Shown: positions 45,298-54,603 of the stretch, piece by piece
Layout of the letters: each line of letters starts with the position of its first letter
Position numbering within the stretch: the first letter of the stretch is position 1
From: Gambelia wislizenii
Taxonomy: Eukaryota; Chordata; Lepidosauria; Squamata; Crotaphytidae
DNA: 64,000 nucleotides
Direction: 5' to 3'
Assembly (NCBI GenBank): GCA_030847615.1
Contig: JAUMIR010000001.1
Coordinates: forward strand, 288,636,187 to 288,700,186
Position numbers and translations under genes: made by a program
Notes under the pieces: generated by a model
Databases searched by the model: none
What the model saw: only the letters and a program-made list of their open reading frames with translations
Told to the model about the DNA's origin: nothing

Positions 45298-46636
45298 CTA
45301 CAACTGTGACATAACCAAGGGTGATTTCATTCTTTTGTGGTGTAATGTAACTTCAAGTTGCTTCTACTTTATGTGATGTAACTTCTTCAGTTGCAGGGAT
45401 GCATGGTGCATTTTGTATAACAGGCAGCAATTATAGCATTTTGATTTTCTTTAAACTAATTGAAACATAATTGTTTTAGTTGATTTTTAATAACAAGAAA
45501 GTAAAGCAGTACTTCAAAATATTGTAACTATAATTGTAACCAACTGCTATTGAGATGTGTACACAGTTGAATTGGAAAAGCAACTTTCAATGCTCTGATT
45601 ACTTTTGCATAGATGGACGAACAGCTCATGTTTCCATACGCTTGTAGATATTATGGTAGATAACACTTTGCAGATGACTAACAGTGGGTGCAATGACAGG
45701 TATTCTGTTGAACGTATTAAATGCCATAAATATTTGCAATGATAAGCTGAAATTGTGTTTTTGTCGGCCTTTATGGCCCTATGCAATAAAAGTCCAAATA
45801 ATTGTAAAGCTAAAGATATACATCAGTTTAACAGATGGATGTTGTGATTATCTTTTGTTGTATATTATTTCTCTTGAGGGATTCATTAAATTTAGTATGC
45901 CTTTCAGAATAGAATCTACGGCTTAATTAAGCTTTGCAAATATAAAAACTGAGACTACGCACCCTGCATGGAGACACTATTGTTTATTTTTTAATTCCTC
46001 TTTCATAAAAATTATACTAATGAATGTTATGCTTAGACATATTATTGCAGGCATTTAGCTGGAGAATCCCATTCCTATAGAAGTAACATCCTGTCTTAGA
46101 GATCAAGTGTCAAATTCTTATATACTCTGTAGCAAGAAGAGTGTAAGGACCCAATGACACTGAGGAGTTTTTGTTTTCATTAGTGAAAAAGGCACATGTC
46201 ATTGTAATGTGTGAAATTTTAATCAGAAATGTTGTGAAGGATAAAGGTAAACTGGCTCCTTTAATTAATCTGTGCTGCTGGAAGAAGAAAAAATATAAGT
46301 AGATGGCAGATTTTCTAAACAGTGGTCCTGTTTTAACTATTCCATTGTGAATGCTCTACCAAGTCAGAAAATGTGACACTAGCAAGCTGAAAGTTTTACA
46401 CTGTGAATAGCTAGATACCCCTTCCAGCATTATTCCTATGAATAGGGGAAGTGTGTTGAAAAGCACAGTGGGCAACACACTTTTGTCACCTTTATTCTAG
46501 AATCTAAAACCCACAAACCACAGACAAAGACCCAAATGTCTGAAAACACCTCACACCTCAAGCCCCACCCCAGAACCTGTAGTGTCCTCCAAACCTCCAT
46601 TTTCCTCTCAAAATGGCAACAGGAATTCTTCTGCAG
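45298..46636. other. No recognised gene; possible conserved-looking blocks
   Basis: 45680-46060 and 46120-46300 contain no repeat words and many homeodomain-like ATTA/TAAT cores (for example TCTACGGCTTAATTAAGC). They may be non-coding regulatory DNA, but this cannot be shown without alignment. Words near 46590 belong to the repeat seen at 15073. Confidence 0.3.
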
Positions 46637-47571
46637 CTAAAAAAGCCAATGTAATTCTAGGCTGCATTAATAGGAGTAGTGTCTAGATCAAGGGAAGTAA
46701 GAGTGCCACACTATTCTGCTTTGGTCAGACCTCACCTGGAATACTGTGTCCAGTTCTGAGCACCATAATTCAGGAAGGATATTGAGAAGCTGGAATGTGT
46801 CCAGAGGAGGGTGACCAGGATGGTGGGAGGTCTGGAAGCCATGTCCTGTGAGGAGCAGCTTAGGGAGCTGGGCATGTTTAATCTAGAGAAGAGAAGGTTA
46901 AGAGGGGACATGATAGCCATGTTTAAATATTTGAAGGTATGTCATACTTAGGATGGAGCAGGCTTGTTTTCTGCTGCTCCAGAGACTAGGACACAGAGCA
47001 ATGGGTTCAAACTGCAGGAAAAGAGATTCCATCTAAACATTAGGAAGAACTTCATGACACTAAGGAGATTTTCAGACAGGTAAAAATCGCTCCTTGCCGC
47101 GCGAGCAGCCTCCCGAAACTGCTGCGCGGCAAGGGTCTTCTTCGGACGACGCTGTGCCTCTGGCGAAACCGTCCGTGTCACTTCCGTGAAGCTTGGGACG
47201 GCTCCGCGTCATATTTCAAGCACGGAGGCTGCCCGTGATTGAAATATGACGCGGAGCCGTCCCAAGCTTCACGGAAGTGACACGGACGGTTTCGTCAGAG
47301 GCACAGCGTCGTCCGAAGAAGACCCTTGCCGCGCAGCAGTTTCGGGAGGCTGCTCGCGCGGCAAGGAGCGATTTTTGCCTGTCTGAAAATCTCCTAAGAG
47401 CTGTTCAGAAGTGGAATACACTGCCTCGGAGTGTAGTGGAGTCTCCTTCTCTGGAGGTGTTTAAACAGAGGCTGAATGACCATCTGACAGGAATGATTGG
47501 ATTGTATATTCCTGCATGGCAGGGGGCTGGACTGGATGGCCCTTGAGGTCTCTTCCAACTCTATGATTCCT
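46637..47571 (+). mobile_element. CR1 LINE 3' segment, split by hairpin element
   Basis: The longest CR1 here. It runs from AGCCAATGTAATTCTAGGCT through GGTCAGACCTCACCTGGAAT, CCAGAGGAGGGTGACCAGGA and GAGAAGGTTAAGAGGGGACA to GGACTGGATGGCCCTTGAGG and CAACTCTATGATTCC. After removal of the insert at 47065-47393 it measures about 600 bp and is continuous: the GAAGAACTTCATGACACTAAG phrase resumes as AGCTGTTCAGAAGTGGAATA, the normal CR1 order. No intact frame. Confidence 0.9.
47065..47393. mobile_element. 329-bp near-perfect hairpin element, 5-bp TSD
   Basis: Two arms of 155 bases (47065-47219 and 47239-47393) are reverse complements with only two mismatches that I could find, separated by a 19-base loop that itself starts to pair (CACGG/CCGTG). 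The outer ends read GAGATTTTCAGACAGG on both strands. The direct repeat CTAAG flanks the insert (47060-47064 and 47394-47398); a shorter reading of TAA is also possible. It is GC-rich, unlike the surrounding CR1. The tip-to-tip symmetry makes both strands encode the same 40-residue open peptide (MTRTVS...), which is a by-product. The ends resemble those of the 21028 and 52310 elements. Confidence 0.9.
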
Positions 47572-47575
47572 CTGC

Positions 47576-47745
47576 AGTCCTTCTCAAAATGGCAAAAAGA
47601 AGTTATGTGATGTCACTTCCTGCTGCCATTTTGACAGGGACTAGAGGAACATGGAAGTATTTGGGCTTGCTGTGGGATGTGTGGCCTAAGAGTGTGTGGG
47701 GGGGATTGGCCCTGTTCCCAATGCAGTTGCCCACCCCTTCTCTGG
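47576..47745. mobile_element. Dispersed repeat, as at 15073
   Basis: CTCTGCAGTCCTTCTCAAAA, GATGTCACTTCCTGCTGCCA and CATTTTGACAGGGACT match the locus at 15090-15160, and the right edge has CAATGCAGTTGCCCACCCCT. The CR1 at 46637 appears to have landed in this repeat, since its left part lies at about 46585-46636. Confidence 0.45.
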
Positions 47746-48663
47746 ATCATTATTGTCTCTACTCTCCCAGGCTGCAAACCAGGATAATTGTCAACCACAT
47801 CTGGTGATGCCACGAATTGAACATGGATGCTGCTTAGTTTCCAAATCCAGACAAGATCAGATGTGTTAAAGGTGGTTCTGTTAGTGGCAGGACCACTCCA
47901 TTGATGCTCCCTTGTCATGGGAGAGAGGCTTTCATACCCTAATGATGTTTTGAGCTATGCTGTCGGTGGCATAATAGCCACTGGTAGGGTCTCCCATGCC
48001 AGACAGGTCAAAACCGAAGGGTCTGACAAAGAGTGTCAAAGGGCAGGATGGGCTCTCTAGCCTTATGGCAACCATCCTAGGAGAAGGAAAACTCTAATCC
48101 CAAACCCGGGCAGATGGTGCTCATCCAACCCTATAAGGTCAACCATCTAAGAGAAGGAAACTCTAATCAAACCTACGACCTGAGGACCTCGCTGCTACCA
48201 TCCATGCTTGCAAGGCCACAGCAGATGAACCTTTGGTTTAAAGGGTGAGGCCAGTTCTGTGCACGCTGCGCTCCACCAGAAAAATCCATTCCACAGGGTC
48301 AAAGGACAAATCCAATTCCCCAAAAAAGCCCTGTAGTGATAGGCGAGGGACGAAACGGCAGGTGTAAAGATGCACTGGTAGCCGCAGACCCAACCCTGCA
48401 TGCAGGTGGTTCAGGACTTTGGCCGCTTGAGGCTGACCCGGGAGATGACAGTCTTGTTCGGCAGCATCCTGAACGACCAAGCAGCCTTTTTTAAGGAGAG
48501 CACTGCTTGCTCCATATGGAGAGGGGCCTAGAAAAGCTGGCCTAACAAAAGCTCATCCCCAACTACCTGGTTGGCTAGCCGCGGCCAACAGGCATCTTCT
48601 GATGCGGTCAAACCAAGGCAAAGAAACAAAGGCACACACCATCCTCCAAAGGTGTAAATAAAC

Positions 48664-49470
48664 TGATGCTTGCATGCTGGAACATCAGAACCATGCGAGA
48701 CTCTGCAGATAGTGGACGGCCTGAGCATCGTTCTGCTCTAATAGCCCATGAACTATCATGACTTAATTAATCTAATTAATTAATTGAAATTGCTGCTCTT
48801 AGTGAAGTTCATCTCCATAAGGAAGGCAGCCTTAAAGAACACAGCGCCGGCTACACACTTTACTGGTCTGGCAAACCCAAATCTGAAAAACATCTTTCAG
48901 GAGTAGGCTTTATGATTAAGAACTCCATTGCCTTCAAACTCGAAACCTTGCCAACAGGACACTCTGATCGCATTATTTCCTTACACTTCACACACGTTGT
49001 TGTCTTTAGTATATATGCCCCAATTATGCAAGCCGACCCTGTAGAGAAAGACAAATTCTACACAGACCTATGCCACCTCATACAAAAAGTCGCTGTAGAA
49101 GATAAAATTATTATCCTTGGTGACTTCAATGCCAGAGTAGGAAAGAACTCCGAAGCCTGGAAAGGTGCCTTAGGCAAGCATGGTGTTGGAAATTGCAATG
49201 ATAGCGGAACTTGCTAGAGTTCTGTGCAGAACAACAGCTGATTATTACAAACACTATCTTTCAGCAGAAAGATAGCTTGAAGACAACCTGGATGCATCCC
49301 CGATCCAAACATTGGCACCTCATTGACTATGTTCTAGTCCGCCAGAGAAACATTCACGATGTCCGTCATACTCAAGTGATGCCCAGTGCAGAATGCCAAA
49401 CAGATCATCGGCTCGTCAGATGTAAACTAAATCTTCATCTTAAGTTCACACCTAAGAGGGGTGGCATTTT
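48664..49470 (+). pseudogene. LINE APE-type endonuclease domain
   Basis: It opens with LMLACWNIRTMRDSADSGRP, the N-terminal block of LINE endonucleases, then a break near 48760. Next come EIAALSEVHLHKEGSL with the catalytic-type glutamate, FSIYAPIMQADPVEKDKFY, ILGDFNARVGKNSE (49120-49150, metal and DNA binding), a frameshift near 49210, then HPRSKHWHLIDYVLV and TDHRLVRCKLNL (49399-49434), the closing D-H motif. All key blocks are present but lie in two or more frames. In life this enzyme nicks target DNA to prime reverse transcription. Confidence 0.85.
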
Positions 49471-49839
49471 AAAGAAGAGACTCCAACAATCTTCAACAAG
49501 CTACCATGAGAGACAACTTCCAGGCAAAACTGTAAAGAAAACTTGAAGACCATCCTACAGATCCTTCTCCTACAGTGCTTTGGCAACATATCAAAAACAG
49601 TATCCTCCAGTCTGCTGAAGAATCCCTTGGGTTCTCCCACAAGAAAAATCAAGACTGGTTTGATGAAAACAACCAAGAGATCCAGAAGCTGTTGGAAAAG
49701 AAGAGAACTGCTCACCAGGCATACCTCACCCAGCCAACTTGCCATGTAAGAAAAGCAGTTTTCCGTCTCACATGTAGTAAACTTCAACAAAAACTCTGAG
49801 ACATACAGAAAAGACACAATGCTGTGCAGATCTCGGTGA

Positions 49840-51830
49840 TCTTAGAGGATTTTATGAAGCTCTTAAAGCAGTGTTTGGACCTACTTATCAGGTCCAAAGC
49901 TCCTTATACAGTACAGATGGCCAAACATTAATTACTGATAAAGCCTCCATCCTGAATCGATGGGCTGAACACATTCAAAGTCTCTTTAGTGCCAACCGAG
50001 TAGTCCAAGGCTCAGCTATCCAACATATAATACAAAAAAAAATGAAAAACGAATTGGACATAGCTCCCACTTTGGAAGAGACCCTTAAGGCCATACAGCA
50101 GATGAAAAACGGCAAGGCAGCTGGGATCGATGGAATCCCACCTGAAGTTTGGAAACACAGAGGTCATGTACTGCACAGTAAATTCCATGAACTCCTTGTG
50201 AATTGCTGAGAAAAGGGGGAACTGCCATCAGATCTCCGAGATGCAGTCATCATCACCCTGTACAAGAAAAAAGGAGCAAAATCCAATTGCTCAGACTATC
50301 GAGGCATAACACTGCTCTCTATTGTTGGAAAAACCTTGCAAGGATACTTCTGAACAGATTAGTTCCTGCTATTGCAGAAGAACTTCTTCCTGAAAACCAA
50401 TGTGGCTTCAGAGCCAATAGGAGTACTACAGATATGGTATTTGCCCTTAGACAACTGCAAAAGAAATGTAGGGAGCAGAACAAGGGTATCTATGTAACAT
50501 TTGTCGACCTTACCAAGGCCTTCGACACGGTGAGTAGAAAAGGTCTGTGGCATATCCTGGAAAGACTAGGATGTCCCCCCAAATTCCTTAAAATGATTAT
50601 CTTGCTACATGAGGGCCAGCACAGTCAAGTCAGATATGACTTTGCTCTTTCAGAGCCCTTTCTAATAACTAATGGAGTGAAACAAGGTTGTGTTCTTGCT
50701 CCAACTTTATTTACAATCTTCTTCAGCATGTTCCTCCAAAGGGCTACGGAGAGCTTGAAGAAGAAGACGGCATCTATATACGTTACCATACTGATGATAG
50801 CTTGTTTAACTTAAGCCATCTGAGGGCTCACACTAAGAGTCTAAACTATCTAGTCCATGAGCTGCTCTTCGCTGATCACACTGCCCTTGTTGCCCACACA
50901 GAAGCAGCTCTGCAGCGCCTAACATCCTGTTTCGCAACAGCCACAGAGCTGCTTGGGCTGGAAGTCAACCTTAAGAAAATGGAAGTTCTCTACCAGCCTG
51001 CACCACAGGATGAACACTGCCATCCCCACATTGCCGTCGGCAAATCTGTGCTTAAGTCCATTCAGCAGTTCACCTACCTGGGAAGCATCATCTCCTCAGA
51101 TGCCAAGATTGACAAAGAGATCGATCACAGATTAGCAAGGCATATAGCGCATTTGGAAGACTTTACAAAAGAGTCTGGAGTAACAAACACCTGAGGTGAA
51201 GCACAAAAATCAATGTGTATAGAGCCATCGTACTGTCTATTCTCCTTTACGGGTCTGAAACATGGCCCACCTATCGCCACCACTTACAACTCCTCGAACG
51301 CTTTCATCAGCGCTGTATATGGACAATCCTAAATATACACTGGACTGACTATGTGACGAATGTTGCTGTCCTTGAGCAAGCAGGGATCACCAGCATTGAG
51401 GCCATGATATTGAGAACACAGCTGCGCTGGGCAGGGCACGTTTCTAGGATGGAGGACCATCATCTCCCAAAAATAGTACTCTATGGTGAACTCACCATGG
51501 GCCAGTGTAAGAGGGGCACTCCAAAAAAACAGTACAAACACTTCCTGAAACAACATCTCAGGCTCGGCCAAATTGATCACCAACAATGGTCCATCCTGGC
51601 CTCACATCGGGAGGGATGGAGATGCACTATCCACAATGCTGCAGCCTTATTTGAGAATCATGCCGAACAAGTCTTGAAGAGAAACGACAATGCAGAATGA
51701 ATCCCAGCCCAGAAACATCACCCAAGGTGATCTTCTGCTGTGCTTTCTGCAACTGGACTTGTTTATCTCAGGTTGGCTTTTTTAGTCATCAGCGTGCTTG
51801 CAGAAAATGCGGGATGAGTCCTTCCTGAAT
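49840..51830 (+). pseudogene. LINE reverse transcriptase and C-terminal domain
   Basis: The RT blocks follow in order: GKAAGIDGIPPEVWK (50115-50155), NQCGFRANRSTTDMVFALRQ (50395-50455), FVDLTKAFDTVSRKGL (50500-50547), TNGVKQGCVLAPTLF (50670-50712), and LLFADHTALVAHTEAAL near 50865-50910. The catalytic box reads F-A-D-H, so the second aspartate is lost. Frames shift near 50210 and 50740. The C-terminal part has LLYGSETWPTYRHHLQLLER, LRWAGHVSRMEDHHLPK and a final zinc-finger-like segment (51726-51800, C-x2-C then SHQRAC). Confidence 0.85.
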
Positions 51831-51863
51831 TTTCATTTGTGAAGAAAAGCCAGAGAGAGAGAG

Positions 51864-52185
51864 GGTGGGGGGAGGTAGTGGCAGGAAAGAGAAAAAAAAT
51901 TCACCAGGTGACAAACCCCACCACAACAAGTAGGCAGTTTTTTTTTTAATAAGATGACAAATTTATGACAAATTTACAGAACATTTTTTTAAAAATTCTT
52001 CAATTTTAGGCAGTATTTTGACTTTTTACTTTTGAATGTACAAGTAAGAATATTGCATCCAATGTCATTATTGCATTGCAAGCTTCTCCTGTCCTTATTA
52101 AGCACGTTACATCCCATGTATATTATCAATAGCAAAATGTTATCTTACACTGCAAACGTGTTTGTGTGTGTATGTGTGTGTGTGT
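51864..52185. other. Spacer and (TG)n
   Basis: AT-rich spacer after the LINE. A (TG)n run lies at about 52160-52187, next to or as part of the SINE tail. Confidence 0.5.
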
Positions 52186-52803
52186 GTACCTTCAAGTCAC
52201 CAACTTCATAGGGTTGTGTTATGCAAGGAATAGTCAGAGGTGGTTTTGCCAGTTCCTTCCTCTGAAATATAGCCTACAACCATCCAAGTATAAACCAGAG
52301 CTGACCCTGTAGATTATCAGACACTAAATATGGCGTTATTACGATGCCAGGTGATCATTAAAGGGTTTCCCTTTCACATGACATTGTTCCCCTCTTGTAA
52401 TGCTTCCATTCGTCTCTCGTTACAAGGGCACCGTTTTTTATTGATGGGCTAAGCCATCAATGGGAGGTCCGTGCCAGAACACTTCCTATTGAGACTGGGA
52501 CATCCAGGTAAGTGACACACTTTTTTGTACCCTCCCTGGGTTACTTGTAAAGTTTTAAGTGTGTTTTTGTGCTTGCTGTCACTTCTTCTTTTTTCTTTTC
52601 CGTTAGTGCTCCATTAACGTTTGGGCTGCCATGGAAGTGGGAATAAGGTAGGTTTGAAACTTTTTGTTCTCATGCTGGGACAGGGATAGAAGAGGGGTGG
52701 GAAAGGAGATTGTGGGACAGGAACTATTTGTTCCTGTCTGATAATCTCCCCTGCTTAGCTTCCAAGAGCAGATGGAATCTGGTGCCTTTTGAGTATTTAG
52801 TCT
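52186..52803 (-). mobile_element. 5S rRNA-derived SINE, split by F5 element
   Basis: The minus-strand SINE has its tail at the left (ACCTTCAAGTCACCAACTTC, GCCAGTTCCTTCCTCTGAAA) and its 5S head at the right (CTTAGCTTCCAAGAGCAGAT, GGAATCTGGTGCC). The split is inside the 5S-like phrase for AAGCTAAGCAGGGTCAG: CTGACCCTG on one side, CCCTGCTTAGC on the other. Removing the insert and one CCCTG restores the normal order seen in the intact copy at 11716. Confidence 0.85.
52310..52748. mobile_element. Non-autonomous DNA transposon with perfect 5-bp TSD, group F5
   Basis: Flanked by the perfect duplication CCCTG (52305-52309 and 52749-52753) within a 5S SINE. The ends TAGATTATCAGACACT and CCTGTCTGATAATCTC are inverted repeats. 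A central hairpin ATTGATGGGCTAAGCCATCA lies at 52440-52461. The interior (CTGGGACATCCAGGTAAGTG, CCTCCCTGGGTTACTTG, GTTTGAAACTTTTTGTTCT) is the reverse complement of much of the element at 21028. 439 bp, non-coding. Confidence 0.85.
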
Positions 52804-54501
52804 GCTAAAACTCTGAAAATACACACCCACCTAATAATGCTGAAACAAAGCCTAGACATTGAATACGGGATTGCTCATCATAGGCAAAAATGACTTTATG
52901 ACCTGAAGGTTCACAGACGGTATTGTGTTAGGTCGGAGCAGGATAAGGCTGGATGAAACTCTAGACTTAGAGGCTTTCAGATGAGAACTGTTTCACAATA
53001 TTTTTGGCTATTTTAGAGCCACCAAAGGGCATGTGAGTTTTGGTCTTGCCCACATTGTGGACAAACAATAACTCATAGTAAAATAATATCTCTCCAATCT
53101 CCTTTTCCAAATCTGGTGTATTCTTTCATGTAACTAATCGTTTTAATAAAGAAATGACAGATCTGCAGCTGGCGGAGAGAAAGAAGCACAGCCTGTAGTT
53201 TTTATTCTCAAGCAAGAAAGGGAATCTACAGTGTAAATAACATTTATTCCAACTACTTACAGTCCCTGATCTTGCAGCTCTTAGGCAGCTGGAGCCCCTT
53301 GAGAACTCTTCCTGCCTAAGGAAAGCTGAAGTGAGCCCTAAATGGGTATTTTATTTTCTAGCTAAATGATTTAAATGGTGTGTGTGTGTGGGGGGGGGAT
53401 TGCTCTAAAAAACAAAAAGAAAAAATAATTACCAGCTTTTCCATGCTTTAAAGAAGTTGTCAACACTCAGTGATTCTCAGAAATTCCCCCCTAACCATAA
53501 TGCACCATCAATTTGCAAAGCAAATAATTAAGATCCATTTTAAAACAGTTCATTAAATTGACCTCACAGATCCCGCATTATAACGAAATGGCACTAAACA
53601 TCAAGGGAGCTCTGCTAAAATGTAGCAAGGCTTACATCTCACAGAGGGAAGCGAAGGATTAAGCCTCTACTCCAGAGGTTTCCCCATCCTGGAATGTGTC
53701 AAATGTGTAGGTGGATAGAGAAACACCCTCTTCAATGAAGAAAATAAAAGAACTCTTCAAAATAGCTTGGGGACAAAGGGTGTGGTGGGATTAAGCTTGT
53801 CTCCCCCACTGTAGTGCTCAGGTTGGGAGTTGTGAACAGAAAATTTCTCAGAGACAAATCACATATTAAGGGAAATGCATATTCCCAGCTTTTATGTTTT
53901 CTCTGCAGGCACACAGTTCCTTCAGCCATGATAACTGTTCAGCATGTGGTTACTTCTCAATAGCCAGTCACAAAAGAGAAGCAAGCTAACTTGTAGCTAA
54001 TTTGAAACCAGTTTGTGCTAAGATAAACAGACACCTTTTCCTTCTTGAGCAAGTGCTACTTTCAATAATGGGCTGTTTTGTCTGCTTCTGCCTGCAGATG
54101 GATTTATAGTGCTTTGGAACTCAGGTTCAGGAACAGCAATCAAAATCACGAGGCATTCATCACAGAACTTGAGAAATATACTTTTAGACCTACAAAGTCT
54201 CAGCATCCCCTAGCCAACATTGACAGTGCCAGCATCTCCTATTTTTCAACGTAGTTGTTATTCCTGCTCCCAGAAGAATTCTCAACTGACACCTGAAATG
54301 ATTGAATTAAGGCAGGAGGAGGAAAAAACTAAACAAAATTATGTGTAGTAGCAGAATTCACTCCAATGAAAATAGTGTTCAAAAGTCCATGAGAAAGTCA
54401 TTAAGATGTGCTTCATCTCTTACCAAAAAGTCAATAAGAGAATCTCACCAAGGAGAGTATTCACAAAGAAGGAAAAGCTCTCTCTCCATTTAACCTTAGA
54501 G
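52804..54501. other. No recognised gene or element
   Basis: Unique-looking sequence. A (GT)n-(G)n run lies at about 53379-53398. No coding signal. Confidence 0.35.
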
Positions 54502-54603
54502 CAGCTTTCCCCACCCTGGTGCTCTCCAGGTGGTGCCCTCTTGGACTACAAGACACATCCATTCTCCCAAGATGGAATAACCAATGGCCATGCACTGATC
54601 TGA
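54502..54603. mobile_element. Palindromic hAT-like MITE, one arm
   Basis: CAGCTTTCCCCACCCTGGTG, CTCTCCAGGTGGTGCCC and TTGGACTACAAGACACATCC match the end and first arm of the ACTACAACTCCCATCA-type family, then CAATGGCCATGCACTGAT follows. The second arm is missing. Confidence 0.6.

Larger units (their letters stand above)
47800..51863 (+). mobile_element. Near-full-length RTE/Jockey-type LINE
   Basis: About 4 kb of plus-strand non-LTR retrotransposon. It has a non-coding 5' part (about 47800-48660, the 5' limit being uncertain), an APE-type endonuclease (48664-49470), an RT (about 49840-51200), a C-terminal region (51200-51830) and a 3' end GAAGAAAAGCCAGAGAGAG. It is the source-type copy for the truncated relatives at 12711 and 40307, which share the 3' terminus. 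Frameshifts and stops show it is no longer active. The protein resembles a LINE lineage common in fishes and squamates; I cannot fix the clade by eye. Confidence 0.85.

Noticed and set aside
47065..47393. PIF/Harbinger assignment from a TAA target site
   Set aside because: TAA flanks are compatible here, but the related elements at 21028 and 52310 have CTCTG and CCCTG, so a 5-bp duplication explains all of them better.
46948..47546. Two open frames with the same peptide start (MTRTVS) on opposite strands
   Set aside because: They are generated by the inverted arms of the 329-bp hairpin plus CR1 sequence; the identity is symmetry, not gene duplication.
48195..48728. Minus-strand frames of 66-80 residues
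   Set aside because: They are antisense to the non-coding 5' part of the plus-strand LINE and have no domain.
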